This document shows positions 24,673-36,159 of a stretch of DNA of 64,000 nt, in pieces. Positions within the stretch are counted from its first letter, which is position 1, and each line of letters starts with the position of its first letter. The DNA comes from Papilionanthe hookeriana x Papilionanthe teres (lineage: Eukaryota > Streptophyta > Magnoliopsida > Asparagales > Orchidaceae). The notes beneath the pieces are model-generated. The model did no database searches, was not told where the DNA came from, and worked only from the letters and a program-made list of their open reading frames with translations. Where the stretch lies: positions 44,093,575 to 44,157,574 of the forward strand of contig CM040423.1 of NCBI GenBank assembly GCA_022702705.1, in the 5' to 3' direction. The translations under genes and the position numbers were made by a program.

Positions 24673-25887
24673 ATTGGTATCAGAGCCTGGCTCGAGGGCG
24701 GAGGAAATCGACGCAGAGAAGCAGAAGATTTTGAGATTTGGTTTGCAGCAGAGGAGAGAATTTTGGCCCGGCGCCGCAGAAGGAATTTCAGATCCAGACA
24801 GGAGTAGGATCGGGTTGTAGACGCGGTTGAGCGGCGGTTGGCAGACTCGCCGGTGGAGTTCGCGGCGAGGTTCGGCGATCGAGGCGGAGCAGTTCGATCG
24901 TGGTGCGCGGCCCAGGGCGCGACAAAGGCGAGCAAGTTCGCGATATCAGGAGTTCGCGGCATTGTTCGGCAAAGGGTTCGCGATAAGGATTCTTGGCAAT
25001 TCGTGCGAGCAGGTTCAGATTCGCAGAGAGGCTCTGCCTGGCGCGCGAGGAGGAGTAAGGCATCGCGCAACGTCCTTTTGGCTTCGGATTCGCCCGAGGG
25101 TTCTCCCAGGCTTCAGCTGCGAGACAGAATCTTGGATTTTCCTAATCAGGAGGCAGAGAGATTAATCAGAATCTAGGAGGAATATTCCTCCCTAATTTAT
25201 GCATTCTGGACGTGGAGGAAGGTTCCTTTTGCGGCAAGGAAAATCAAAATTATTCCTTAATCAGAGATTAATTTCGGATCAGGAAATTAATTTGGACGCG
25301 GTAGCAGGAAAGGCAAGCTGAGGGCAAGCTTGGAAAGAGTAATCAAATCTAATCAGGAAATTAATTCCTAATCAGGAAATTAATTTCGGAAAGATTCAGG
25401 GGAGAGGAAATTTCGGCACCAGTAAAGAAAATTTCGGGTCTATCCCCTGGAAAAGGAAATTTATGTTTCGCGGAAAAGGAAAATATTTTTTCTGAAAATC
25501 TTAATTATGGGAAATTTTAATTAAGAAAATATTGTTGGAAAAGAAATTTTTTGGAAAGATTTTGAGCAAGAAATTTTGGCCTCAGCAAGTTTGAAAATTT
25601 AACTAAGGAATTCAGCAGGAGCGGAGCAGTTTGTCGAGGAGTTCAGCAAGGGAAGCATTCGCAAATCGCAATTGGCTCGCAGGAATAGATCGGAGGACCA
25701 CATCGACATTTCGATCGAGAGCGACGAGCAGGAACAATTCGGCGAATACATCAGGTTTCCACAAGTTCCGCGCGAGCAGAGGAGGCGGAGCAGGCACGAC
25801 AGTTCGTTGTTTGATGAGGTACAGTTTCGCGGTTTGGTGAGGAACAGTTTCGCGGTTTGACAAGGTACAGTTTCGCAGTTTGGCGAA

Positions 25888-26290
25888 ATACATTTTGTCT
25901 TATGAGGATTTCCGACAGGTGGAGTCAGTGATTCGCCAGTTTGTCACATGATGATTTGCGACATATGGAACCAGCGAAATTCGTCATTTATCGCATGAGG
26001 ATTTGCGACAGGAAAAGCCAGCGAAATTCGTGTTTGTCGCGTGAGGATTTGTGACATGTAAAGCTAGCGAAATTTATCAGCTTGTCGCATGAGGATTTAC
26101 ATCTAGTGGAACCAGCGAAATTCGTCAGTTTGTCGCATGAGGATTTGCGACAGGTGGAGCCAGTGAAATTCGTCAGTTTGTCGCATGAAGATTTGTAACA
26201 AGTAGAGTCAGCGAAATTCGTCAGTCTGTCGCATGAGGATTTGTGACAGGTGGAGCCAGCAAATTCGTCAGTTTGTTGCATAAGGATTAG
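25888..26290. repeat. 48-bp minisatellite in copy B
   Basis: About eight units of the TTTGTCGCATGAGGATTTGC motif; one more stray unit lies at about 26660. Because 48 is a multiple of three, long repetitive open frames appear on the minus strand (25988-26443), which I treat as artefacts of the repeat. Confidence 0.9.
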
Positions 26291-26992
26291 TTCTGGTGAA
26301 TAGGAATCATGTTTTGCGAATAGTGCAGTTCGGATGGGAGCAGTTCGGACAGGAAGCAGTTCAACGGTGAAGCGGTTCCACAGGCGCGACAGTTCACACG
26401 GAACAGGTGGAGCAGCGACGGTTCCTGCGGTTCTTCGAGTCATGACAGTTCGTAGGGGCGTGCTTCTGGTTCGCAGGGGGTGTCATGACGATTCGCGATT
26501 GCTTGCGGGAAGACGTTCGGCGAGCTGGAGTTCGTGACCAGGAAAGGAGGCTGTCGCATGGTTTATCAGTTTCACAGAGGAGAGGAGTTCGCGTGCTGTT
26601 ATCGCGAACGGGAGCCTCGTTTTGCCAATAGAGGAGTTCGACCAGCAAAATTCGCCAGTTCGTCGCATGAGGATTTGCGACAGGTGGAGTTCGGCAGGAT
26701 ACAAGAAGCGAGCAGCCATGAGTATTCGCGAACAGGGGTTTCCCAGAGGTATTTCGCGTATAAGCGCGAAGGGATTCGGAGCTCGCGAGACAGCAGTCAC
26801 CGAGGTGTTGGTGCGAACAGGATAAGTGTTGTAATTGGCATGGTTGACCAACCCTCTATGGTGTAAGAAACTCCATGAAGCATTTCTCGTAAGGGGCTGG
26901 ATATTCGCCAAGATGGAGATTTGTTAGGTATGACTCATATACGGGGTGATGCATTTCTCCTAAGGGGTTAAATATTCGCCAAGGTGGAGATT

Positions 26993-27296
26993 TGTTATGT
27001 ATGGCTCATATACCGGAAATTTGGAGTCTCTTGGAATAAAGAGGTGTCTCCTAGTGAAAAGGAATATCTCTTGGAATTTAGTGGGTTGGGGGAGCGAGGG
27101 CGTTTTAGTAATTTATCCGTAGCTTTTATCTATAAATAGATGTGTGACCCTATGGGTATGTGAACCGAACTTGTAACTCCTCTGAAATAGTAAATTCGCG
27201 CTCTGCTCCTGAGGATGTAGGCATCTTTGCTGAACCTCGTAAATCTCTGTGTTCTTCTTCTGGATTTGTGTTTTGTTCGCTCTAAATTTCACAACA
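26993..27296 (+). repeat. 3' LTR of copy B
   Basis: Same length as its partner; preceded by GCCAAGGTGGAGATT and a tandem partial LTR head. Confidence 0.92.
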
Positions 27297-27697
27297 TATA
27301 GGCTATGTTGTGCCCCAATCCAGAGGAGCGGAAGGCAGCAGAGGATAGTCTCAATAAGGTATTCACCAATCATTTTGCTCTTATCTTAAATCATCTGCAA
27401 CGATTGACTGATCGATAACTGTGCTAATATGATTATTCTTTTGAGCTTGGTCTATTTGTTTTGTTTTTGTGTGATTCATTTCAAGAACTTTTGTGGCTAA
27501 GAACTGGTCACCTGATGAGCATGGTAGGGACCATAAATTAGGATTTAGCATCATATAATTTTGCATTGCAAGAAATTTTAGAAGTTTTAATTTTATTTAC
27601 AAATGCAGGTGAACATCAAATGATCTCAACCAGTGATAAAGGCATTATCAGGCAGAATATTCTTGGTTTCATTATCCAAGTTCCTCAATTGCTGAAG

Positions 27698-29214
27698 TGT
27701 GTTTTTGATTCCAATACACAACTCCATTTAGTTGAATAGTTTCAAGTATGTTAGCATTTGAAGATTCTAAATTCTGTAATGTGTCTCCATAAGTGCTTTC
27801 TGATTTTCGCTAGAGTGATGAGTAATACATCTAAATTGTATTTTGACTTCCATTTCAAAATGATTTGTGGACTTTTTATCAATATAAGATGATTTGAACA
27901 AATGGTAACTATAATAATAATATATTTAAATCTTTAAAAAAGTGTGCTTTCTGATTCTTTCAAACGATAGAGGTTTTTAATCCTTGTACTCCTAATTTTT
28001 TTATGAGGCCAATGTGACCCATTGAAATCCGGTCACAAATTTAGCAATCTTTCCGTATTAATCCCCACTAAGATCTAAAAATATAAAAGCTATTGGATTA
28101 AGATATTATCATCAACAATAGGTTTTTTTGTCATTTCCCTCAAGAAGGCCAACAAATAACTTTGGGCAGATCCCTTGGTGGCCAGCAGTCTTCGTCAGTG
28201 TGTTGGAGCATATGTTAGGTGATAGCTGTTTTATATCAGAGCTGAGAAATAGTCATTAGGTTGAAGCACATGTTTAACGACAAAGGAGTGTAGATGAGAC
28301 CCTTTCATTGATAAGGGCCTATGGTGGTGGTGGAGGCTGCAACTGGTGGGAGATTTTGAGGAGACTAGCTGTCATGTCTTAGACAGCAATTTACTTGAGG
28401 CAGATGAAACTTTTTATCCTCAAGACTGATGGCTGGAGCTAGCGTCAAACAAACATTAAGTTGCTGAGTGGCAGTTGTCGATGTCAATGTTGTCAAGGTT
28501 GGATGAAGTGTAGATGAAAGGAGCCATGGGTGAAGAAACTTGTGGCTTGGTTAGGTTGTTTTCATAAAGAAGAAACGAAAGGCATGAGATATTATATTTT
28601 AGGTAATATTACATCATTATATGATCTCATATAGATGTATATATTCAAATAATTTTTGTATCATTTTCATCTCTAGAGTTGTGTAAAGGTATCTCTTTGC
28701 TGTGAACATAAGCTAGCACGGTTGAGTCATGTGAATCTTCATGTCCCTCAGTTTTATGGTATTTTACACATGCTTGTTATTGCCTTTGCGCAATTTCTTT
28801 TCCCCAATAGATGGTCTGGAGTGTGACTCGCCAACCTGAAGTTTTTTTATTGTTCCCATTTAATTGTTTCTTTTTTTGTCTGCGATATGGCCAATCAGCC
28901 AGTTTCTCATTATGGTGATTAGATCTGCATGAATTCTTATGGTGATTAGATCTGCATGAATTCTTCGATTTTATCCGAGTGTTTTCTTTTCTGTAATTCA
29001 CGATGAAAGAACTTTACAATAAGTTTCAGATGCATCAATGAAAATTCTGTTCTTGTTAAGGCATTTGTTTCATGCAGTCAATGCTTTTAATTGGCATTCA
29101 ACTCGTTTTACATCCAATGCACAAAGATTAAGATAATTCTTTGTTCCTTTTAACGTGCTCATGCTTCTATATGGTGCCTCAATTTTCTGTTATTTTTTTT
29201 CCTTAAATTTGCAG
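27698..29214. other. No gene recognised; 27-bp duplication at 28911-28964
   Basis: AT-rich DNA between the importin and MYB-CC fragments. A perfect 27-bp tandem duplication beginning TATGGTGATTAGATCTGCAT starts at 28911 and 28938. No other structure is seen. Confidence 0.5.
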
Positions 29215-29291
29215 AAGCAACACCGAAGACCATAATGAGGTTGATGAACATAAAGGGCCTCACACTTTATCATTTAAAGAGCCATCTTCAG
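29215..29291 (+). pseudogene. MYB-CC (PHR1-like) DNA-binding exon, isolated
   Basis: A TTTGCAG acceptor, 77 bp of open frame and a CAG|GTTGTT donor enclose ATPKTIMRLMNIKG then LTLYHLKSHLQ. This is the C-terminal half of the GARP/MYB-type DNA-binding domain of plant PHR1/MYB-CC factors (family: ATPKTIMRVMGVKGLTLYHLKSHLQK), which control phosphate-starvation and other genes. The core SHLQ recognition helix is intact; V-to-L, G-to-N and V-to-I are the visible changes. The partner exon (LRWTPELHERFV-type) and the coiled-coil exons are not visible on either side. It is most likely a stranded exon, although a gene with very long introns is not excluded. Confidence 0.85.
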
Positions 29292-29501
29292 GTTGTTCCT
29301 GGACTAGGCATTGAATATGCTCTTCGTATTTGAAGAAATCATATCACAGAGATGAACCCATTTGAGTCTGTTAAAAGTGCTTAAACTTCCATACATTCTC
29401 ATAACAGTTATCTTTGCTTATGCAATAAAAATATTTTTAACGGAAATGACGTTTTCAGGACAGAATGTATGTTTAAGAGTTATATGTTCTTTCGGATTCA
29501 T

Positions 29502-29503
<2 letters not shown>

Positions 29504-29542
<39 letters not shown>
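29504..29542. repeat. (TA)n microsatellite
   Basis: Uninterrupted TA dinucleotides. Confidence 0.95.
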
Positions 29543-29544
<2 letters not shown>

Positions 29545-32500
29545 ATCTCTCTTTCACACAGACACAGCATTTATGATTCCATTGCCCATGTGTATGCATT
29601 AGCATAAGTTTGCTTCCATTTGTATATGACAGACGATAGATTGAACAACTAGATGATGCATTTTTGAATGATAAATGAACAGTTATTTATAATCCATATG
29701 TGATAATATGATTATTTTTCAGTACTCGAGACGTTTTAGGTGGTCCTGTCAACACTAGTTCTCCCAAAGGTACTAACATGAGACTACATTCAAAACTAGC
29801 GATTTTTATATGCTGCTTATTAGCAGATTTCCGGATATCTTAGCTAATTAGTATTTGAAGTGAATTGCTTTTTATGCAAATCACGGCAAATTTTCATATT
29901 CAGCTTTTTTTGTTGTTGCCGTTCATAGTTTCAGTGTATTCCTGTTGGTTATTTTTTACTACAAGTACTGCACCTTCAGGGCTCGTTGAACTTTTAAAGA
30001 GAAAGTATGAACCTATGTTCCAGGAAAGATAGAAAATACTTTGTATTTTGTTTCTCATGTTAGGAAGATTAAGGATATAGAGCATGTTTGCAACATGATA
30101 TAGATTAATTATTTAATGTAGAACAACTATATTATGATATGTATTGGGTGGGAAAAAATGTTTGTAGGTCATGATCAATGGCTGAGCAGAATTTGAGGGA
30201 AAATGAAAAATCAGCTAAAAAATTTTAATTTAATACTTAGCTGATAAAATAAAAAAATAAGATGAAATTAAAAAAAATAGTAAAACTTTATACTTCATAG
30301 TTATATCACAATCTCTCTCAGACAATATAAATAATTAAATAAGATGAAATTAATATATATATATATATCTAAGATTAACGCATAAAAATAAAAAAAATAC
30401 ATCTTTTAATCTAGTCATTATGATTATACATATTAAATTATGCCCGACACTTTATAATGATATTTATTTCGTTATTTTCTTATTCAGCCTCTGGTGTTTT
30501 GGAAAGCCGTGGGAGCAAGAACTTAATAGCACACACACAAGTAATTGGTGCCACATTTCTGTTAAAAAAAATTTTACTAAATAGGGGTAGACTGGTCATT
30601 TTTTTAGAAATAGTTGTCCCACAGCTGTTTTCACACAATTGTAATAAACGAGACAGCCAGCTTTTCTGCAGCAGCTTCACCGCAGCAGCTTTCTGGGCAG
30701 TGTAGTTGCTGTTGAAATGCTGAAAAGACGCAGCTGTGCCTAACAGACTTTAAATCCCCTTCCCAACCTACTGTATAACCAACAACACTTCCCATCTCCT
30801 TGCTGCTTTGCCGATGCCACCATTGTCGTCAGATATTCTCAACCGGCCCTCGCTAGAGGTTGTTGTTGTTGTGTTGTAATTCCCTTTTGAGCTGTGTTGT
30901 AACCCAAATCTCATATCTTTTTTCTTTCTTCTCATATTGATCTTGCAGCTTTTAGTCATTCTCTACTTGCATTAGTCTCCCGTTAGGCCCTTCTAGTCTT
31001 CGACATAAAATGTCAATAATTGAAATAGATGACAACATTGCTCCATTGTTGGCATCATGAAGGACACCTAACAAGTTAGTTTTGACAAATGTCTTCTTCT
31101 ACTTTGTCACCATATGTATATGTATCTGCACTACACTTGGCGTGAAAAGGTAACTGTCAAAGTAATCCCTTGAAAATAATTATATTTTTTTATTAGGTGT
31201 TAGGTTATAATATTATTAGGAAGAAATAAGATTTGCTTTAGCCAGTTTCCTTTTTTTATTATATTTATTTTTTTAAGCTGCTTAATTAGTGATCTTATTC
31301 CAAGCTTACTGATATTTTATTATTTTAACCATTTTTTTCTCCCATTAATCAGGATTAGCGACAAAATAACATATCTGCTGCAATATTTTATGTTTCTTTG
31401 TCCCATTTTTTACTTGATGGATTCAGCATTACTGATAACATCAAAATGACACCCATTGCTTCTTCCTCAGGACTTATTTGTGGAACAATGAAATAAACTA
31501 AGAAGAAAGCTTGGGACCGAGTACATATCCCGCGGCTCCATATCAAACTCTGATGCATATTCTCTCCAAAACATCTTTTTTCTTATTTTTAGGTCTATTT
31601 GTTTCTACATTTTTAACGTATTCCAAAGAATATTACTGAAAGTAAAATTGTGATATTTGTTTGTTTTAGGGAAATTTGTTGTCTTTGTTTTAATTTGTAT
31701 TCATTTTGTTTACCACTCGTTTGATATTTTCACATATTACAACATTAAGTTTAAATCTAAATGGTAATGCCCCTTTCAAGCAAATGTGGAGTGATATAAA
31801 TATAAAAATGAAAATCTTGTTTTAATTTGTGTTCAAAATATCAACGATCCGAACACGTACAATGATATTTTTTAACGAGTTGAACAAGAGCTGAGCTAAT
31901 ATTCGTTCGAGTTCAACTCGTTTACACCACCAACTTATTACTCAAATTTTTAATACCACATAAAAATTACTATGTTTCTTATTATTAATTTTACAAAAGT
32001 GAAACATATTTTCATTATGGGCTTATAGCATCAAAAACTTTATTAATATAAATATCAAAATTCTTATGTTAGATATTTAAATACTTAAAAGTCATGGTGC
32101 GGTAAATATGTAAATTTCCCTATAAAATTCCAAGGAAATTAGTTGACAAGTCATTTTTGTATTATATATCACAATAACGGTGAACTTAAATTTGAATATT
32201 ATATAGAATGTGGATATGATAACAAAATATAGGATAATGTTTATGTATATATAGTATTATAAAGGTATTTTTCAATCATATTGTATGAGGACAATTGGCC
32301 ACAAGTTTGGATTGAAACAATACTTTAATTAAAATTTAGTTATGATCGATTTTATTTCATTACATTTGTCATAAGATAATATAATCTACAATTAATCAAT
32401 AAAAAATGATTTAACATCATCTTAAAATAAATTTAGTGAACATATAATTCGTACTTATCAAAAAAAAAAATTAATTTTTTTTTAATTTTAAATGTTCGGA

Positions 32501-34360
32501 GTTGTAATTTGTGAATTCAGTTGCTTAAAGTCAGTTTATTTCTTGTCATTAATTAAAAATGAATACTCGGCTTGTAAAATTATTTTTTTTTTTAATTATT
32601 ATAACTCTTGGGGGCAATAGAATCATTTGACCAAATAAGTGCTTTGGCAAACAGACATTAAATATTTACGAAAATTTACTTAAAAACCGCACAATTCTTA
32701 TGAATATACACAACTAACACTTAACGATTAATTTTGTAGCTTTCTAATTTTTTTATATGTTTTAAAATCTAATAGGCATATATTAGTATTTTTTTTTCTA
32801 CTTGGTATTTTTATTTGAAAAACTAAACTTATAGCCCCTTTAAATTATCTAATTAACTTATGTGCATCATTAGGGAAAATTTATGCCTTTGCCATTGATC
32901 ATCCAAGCTTACTTGTTAATTGTCAGTTGTTAGTCATTACTTACATATTATCAATCACTTAGGTTGATATAAATCATATATTCTTTGCTTGTGTTTAGAT
33001 CAGAACTTGCGTGATCACTCATTATTTCAGCATTTGAATCTCAGTAACTCATTAATTGATGATGACAAATTATTATCATATTTATGTTGAAAGTAGTACT
33101 TGCTACATTTTCGAAAATATCAAAACTAGGATGATTGTAATATAACTTGACTTATATGATGGATACGTGGAACACTTCTCTAAATATCATGGTGGTTTCA
33201 AAACACTTATCAATTTAAAATTACTAAATTGTCAATCTCAACATTTAACGATTTCAATGAGGGTTAGCTTGGGCCAATTTTTTCATAACTTTAATTTTAA
33301 TAGCAACCATAATTTTTTTGCCTATAATTTTATTACAAACATATCTCATAATTCTTATATATTTACTTATCTAACAACTAAACTTTGATATTTATATGGA
33401 TAACACTCAAATCTTTAATATCACATCAAAAAATCATTACTATAAAATTGTAAAAGTATAATGCACATTTTCATGCATTTATAAAGTGTTTTAAATGCAA
33501 CAAAAATACATTTTAAATCAACCCTTACTATTATCCTTAATACGAATTGGCTCTTTTTAACTCCTTATGGAAAGGGCTATTCAAGATAATGGGGACTAGT
33601 TACATCATAGCACATATCACTATTCTTTAAATCAACGATCAAATAAAGTTGAATAACGAGGGACTTGAGTAATATAGTTGTTTGTTCACCATGGATAATG
33701 TTTTGAAGTGGTCAATTCTCTTACCATAAGCAAAATACTCTTACAATAATTCATACCATACAACCATTCAACAATCCCCTTTCCAAACCCTCTAGAGAGT
33801 TTACCATCACACATAAGTGCTTATATTGAACATTTTTTAAAGGTAGCAATCATCGACACCCTTCTCCAAGATAGAAACTTAGCCATATGGTAGCGAGCCA
33901 CCAATTGCTCAATGCCCAAAATTGCATGAGTAAGTGAACTAGTAATCACCACTTAGATGTTCAATTCATTATGGGTGATAAAGTTCATCTCAAATTATAA
34001 TCTTACCAGGAAATATCTACACACCAAGAGTCCTTCTAAGTTGATGGATCACTACAACATCTTTAAAATATTTGACAATATTATTTATCAATTGGAATTT
34101 CCACCACAGTGTTACATCACCATTTTTTTCATCTCATGCTACTCAAAACTTTTTGCCATAACACCACTTGACATCCAATAGAGCTTCCATCACACTCATA
34201 GAATTATCACCTGATTATGTAGCCAAAAAGTATATTTCCACGTGACAACGTCCAAAAGGGAGGGACCTAACAACTAGATACATAGGATCATAGGAATTTA
34301 GTGATATGTATGTAAATATTGCCCCAAAAATATAATAATTTAAAAAGTTTGTCCCATTAT
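29543..34360. other. AT-rich intergenic DNA with small transposon relics
   Basis: No coding region recognised. At about 30540-30760 there is a GC-richer patch with repeated CAGCAGC/GCAGCT motifs, possibly a MITE. At 31855-31935 (GAGTTGAACAAGAGCTGAGC...TCAACTCGTTTACACC) lies one end of the hAT-like family seen complete at 52627. The remainder is low-complexity. Confidence 0.45.
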
Positions 34361-34361
34361 T

Positions 34362-34560
34362 TAGGGTTGTTAAAACAAGCCCGTGATTCGCAAACAGCTC
34401 GTATTCGACTTGCTAAATAGTTCATGTTTGATTAATTTGTTAAACAGACGAGCTGAAAATAAATAATTTTTCATGAGCTCGAATTACAAAAGTTCTGAAC
34501 ACGAATAAACATTTGGTAGCTTATATTCGACGCGTTTTGACTTGAAATAACTAAATATTA
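34362..34560 (-). mobile_element. hAT-like non-autonomous element, degenerate
   Basis: TTAGGGTTGTTAAAACAAGCCCG at 34361-34384 matches the terminus TAGGGYTGTCAAAACGG of the element at 52627-53168, with internal GAACACGAATAAAC and CGACGCG blocks in the same order reversed. Decayed; the far end is unclear. Confidence 0.5.
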
Positions 34561-34756
34561 TTATTTATTTATATTATTTTTATCGGAATTAAAAAATTCA
34601 AATTTTTTTCTTTTTAAGAAATTATTTGTGTGATATAACTGTAAAAAATATAATTTTCGGTGGTAAATATATAAATATTTAGATTTGGCTAGTGTGCATG
34701 TAATCACTCATAAAATCTTCTTCCCACAATCATTCAACAAACGCCCCTCATATTTA

Positions 34757-35126
34757 GGAACAACGTACGCAGCGCTGCGTACGGACAACGCAAATAACCA
34801 CAGCTAATAACTCATAAAAACTCCGTGAATAACATTAAAATGAAACTGCGGGGTTATTGACAGGTTATTAAGAAGTTATTGCAGGCAATAGCCTCCCAAT
34901 AACCTCACAATACTCTGAATAACAAATAAAAATATAAAAATAAAATCGCAGAGGTTATTGGGGCGTTATTAGGAGGTATTCGCTGGTTATTTGGGATAAT
35001 ACCGCAATAACTTCCTAATAACCTCCCGATAATCATGAAATACATCACCTCAGAGTTTATTAGCTGGTTATTTACGTTATCCGTACGCAGCGCTGCGTAC
35101 GTTGTCCGTATGGAATAATTTTTCCA
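34757..35126. mobile_element. Foldback element with palindromic ends, copy 1
   Basis: Both ends carry the perfect 20-bp palindrome CGTACGCAGCGCTGCGTACG (34764-34783 and 35082-35101), set in longer inverted repeats: CAACGTACGC...GGACAACGCAAATAACCA on the left and the reverse complement on the right. Between them are two hairpins built from short units: GGTTATT-type units repeated forward then inverted at about 34849-34916, and again at about 34951-35034. The right end may extend to TTTTTCC at 35126, matching the outer GGAAAAA of copy 2. It has no ORF, so any mobility would be non-autonomous. I do not recognise the family. Confidence 0.8.
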
Positions 35127-35139
35127 TATTTTGCAAGTA

Positions 35140-35198
35140 GGTGATTTATATGTAAATACGTGAGAATTGGATGGTATGTATGTAAATGCACCGAGATT
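35140..35198. mobile_element. Half copy of the foldback MITE family
   Basis: GATTTATATGTAAATACGTGAGAATTGGATGGTATGTATGTAAATG matches the right terminus of the family. A similar half copy is at 34275-34330. Confidence 0.45.
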
Positions 35199-35439
35199 TT
35201 AATTTTTAGTCCCCCATCTTATATTTTATTTTTGAAAGAATACAAGTGATATTTAAAATCAAACGAAAATATAGCTAAATAAATAAATAAAGGCTTCTTT
35301 ACGCCTCTATTTCAAATAATTCAAAAATTGGAACTAAATTTAAAATAATAAAACATAGCACAAACATATATTTCGTGTTTTTTTGTATTTTTATTTCAGA
35401 GAGCTCCTCTTCGACTTGCTCTCTGATCACTTATCCCAC

Positions 35440-36159
35440 AAGCTGACGAATGTGAGATCATCTTCCTCAAGGAGCCAGCAGCTCTAGGGCCCCGCCCCCC
35501 TCTCTCATTTATATTCTATTCAACCTGTTGAATAAATAAAGTAGAGAAAGTATGGTAGGGCTACCAGACTTCCGGTCAGCGAAGCCGGCAACCGTTTTTC
35601 TTTGCTTCTAGGGTTTTCATTCCTCCATCTGTGTTCATCGACTGAGTTTATTGTTTGCGGAATTCTTGCGTAAAGATCAAGTTTTTTCGATCGGGGATTC
35701 GGGCTTTTGGTTGCCGTTTTCCCTTCGTATCGTGTTCGTGCGGTTGTGGGCTTCTGTAGTTTTTTTTTTTTAAATATTTATTTTTTTTTAATTTGATTTG
35801 ATAATTAAAGGGGGAGTTGTATTACGTGTGCTGTTTCCTGATCGAATTTTATAATTTCTTTTGGCGTTTTTTTATTGAATGCTTTTTTTGACTCATAGTC
35901 CGTTGCTGAAATTTCCGTTTTTTTTCATCTTTTGGCTCTATTTGGTGGATATTCTGGTGAATTTCATGTCTTGTGTAGCTTCAGTTGAAGAAAAATTATA
36001 GAGAAAGAGCTTTTTTTAAGGGTTCTCTCCGAGTATTTGGTTTTTAGTCGGCGAATTAAATTGAGAAAGTGAAAGTTTTGTTTGGTTTTTTTTTTCTTTC
36101 CGCTCGTTTTTAAAGATATATTTTCTTTGGAGCTATTTTGATTGGGTTGGGTCTGCAAT
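35440..36159 (+). promoter_or_regulatory. Promoter and 5' leader of the MRK1-like kinase gene
   Basis: TTTATATTCTATTC at about 35509-35522 is a weak TATA candidate. A telo-box-like CTAGGGTTTT at about 35608, common in plant 5' leaders, follows. T-rich leader DNA, perhaps with an intron, runs to the ATG at 36160. Exact start and leader splicing cannot be fixed from sequence. Confidence 0.4.

Larger units (their letters stand above)
24369..27296 (+). mobile_element. Non-autonomous LTR retrotransposon, copy B
   Basis: LTRs at 24369-24672 and 26993-27296, each 304 bp, TGTTATGTATG...CACAACA. Target duplication TACAG/TATAG (one C-to-T change) lies exactly at codon 11 of the SAD2-like exon. TGGTATCAGAGCCTGG at 24675 is a clean methionine-tRNA primer-binding site. 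The interior starts with the same text as copy A (GACGCAGAGAAGCAGAAGAT...) and likewise lacks gag and pol. It carries the 48-bp minisatellite expanded to about eight units (25888-26290), a 25-bp repeat around 25819-25885, and the duplicated LTR head before the 3' LTR (26922-26992). Confidence 0.93.
24336..27697 (+). pseudogene. SAD2: SAD2/importin-7-like nuclear transport receptor, N-terminal exons, disrupted
   Basis: 24336-24368 reads LNLPGLALILQ and, across the retrotransposon, 27302-27358 continues in the same frame AMLCPNPEERKAAEDSLNK followed by a GT donor. Together they match the N-terminus of plant SAD2/importin-7 (family: MDLPSLA...QAALSPNPDERKAAE). 27473-27523 holds HFKNF then, one frame on, VAKNWSPDEH. 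27609-27697 holds GEHQMISTSDKGIIRQNILG then FIIQVPQLLK. These are the first HEAT-repeat exons of a karyopherin-beta that carries cargo into the nucleus. Damage: TTG where the start ATG belongs, LTR retrotransposon after codon 11, loss of the exon carrying FQYTPQHL-type sequence and most of the next one, and a +1 frameshift in HFKNF. The rest of the roughly 1,000-residue protein is absent. Introns are present, so this is a genomic fragment. Confidence 0.9.

Noticed and set aside
24525..25070. 181-codon minus-strand ORF across the 5' LTR of copy B
   Set aside because: Runs through LTR, primer-binding site and interior antisense to the element; no domain; artefact of low stop density.
25888..26290. 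CRISPR-like repeat array
   Set aside because: Units are contiguous 48-bp direct repeats with no unique spacers, inside an LTR retrotransposon of a plant genome.
25988..26443. 151-codon repetitive Cys/Ser/Lys ORF on the minus strand
   Set aside because: Produced by the 48-bp repeat being divisible by three.
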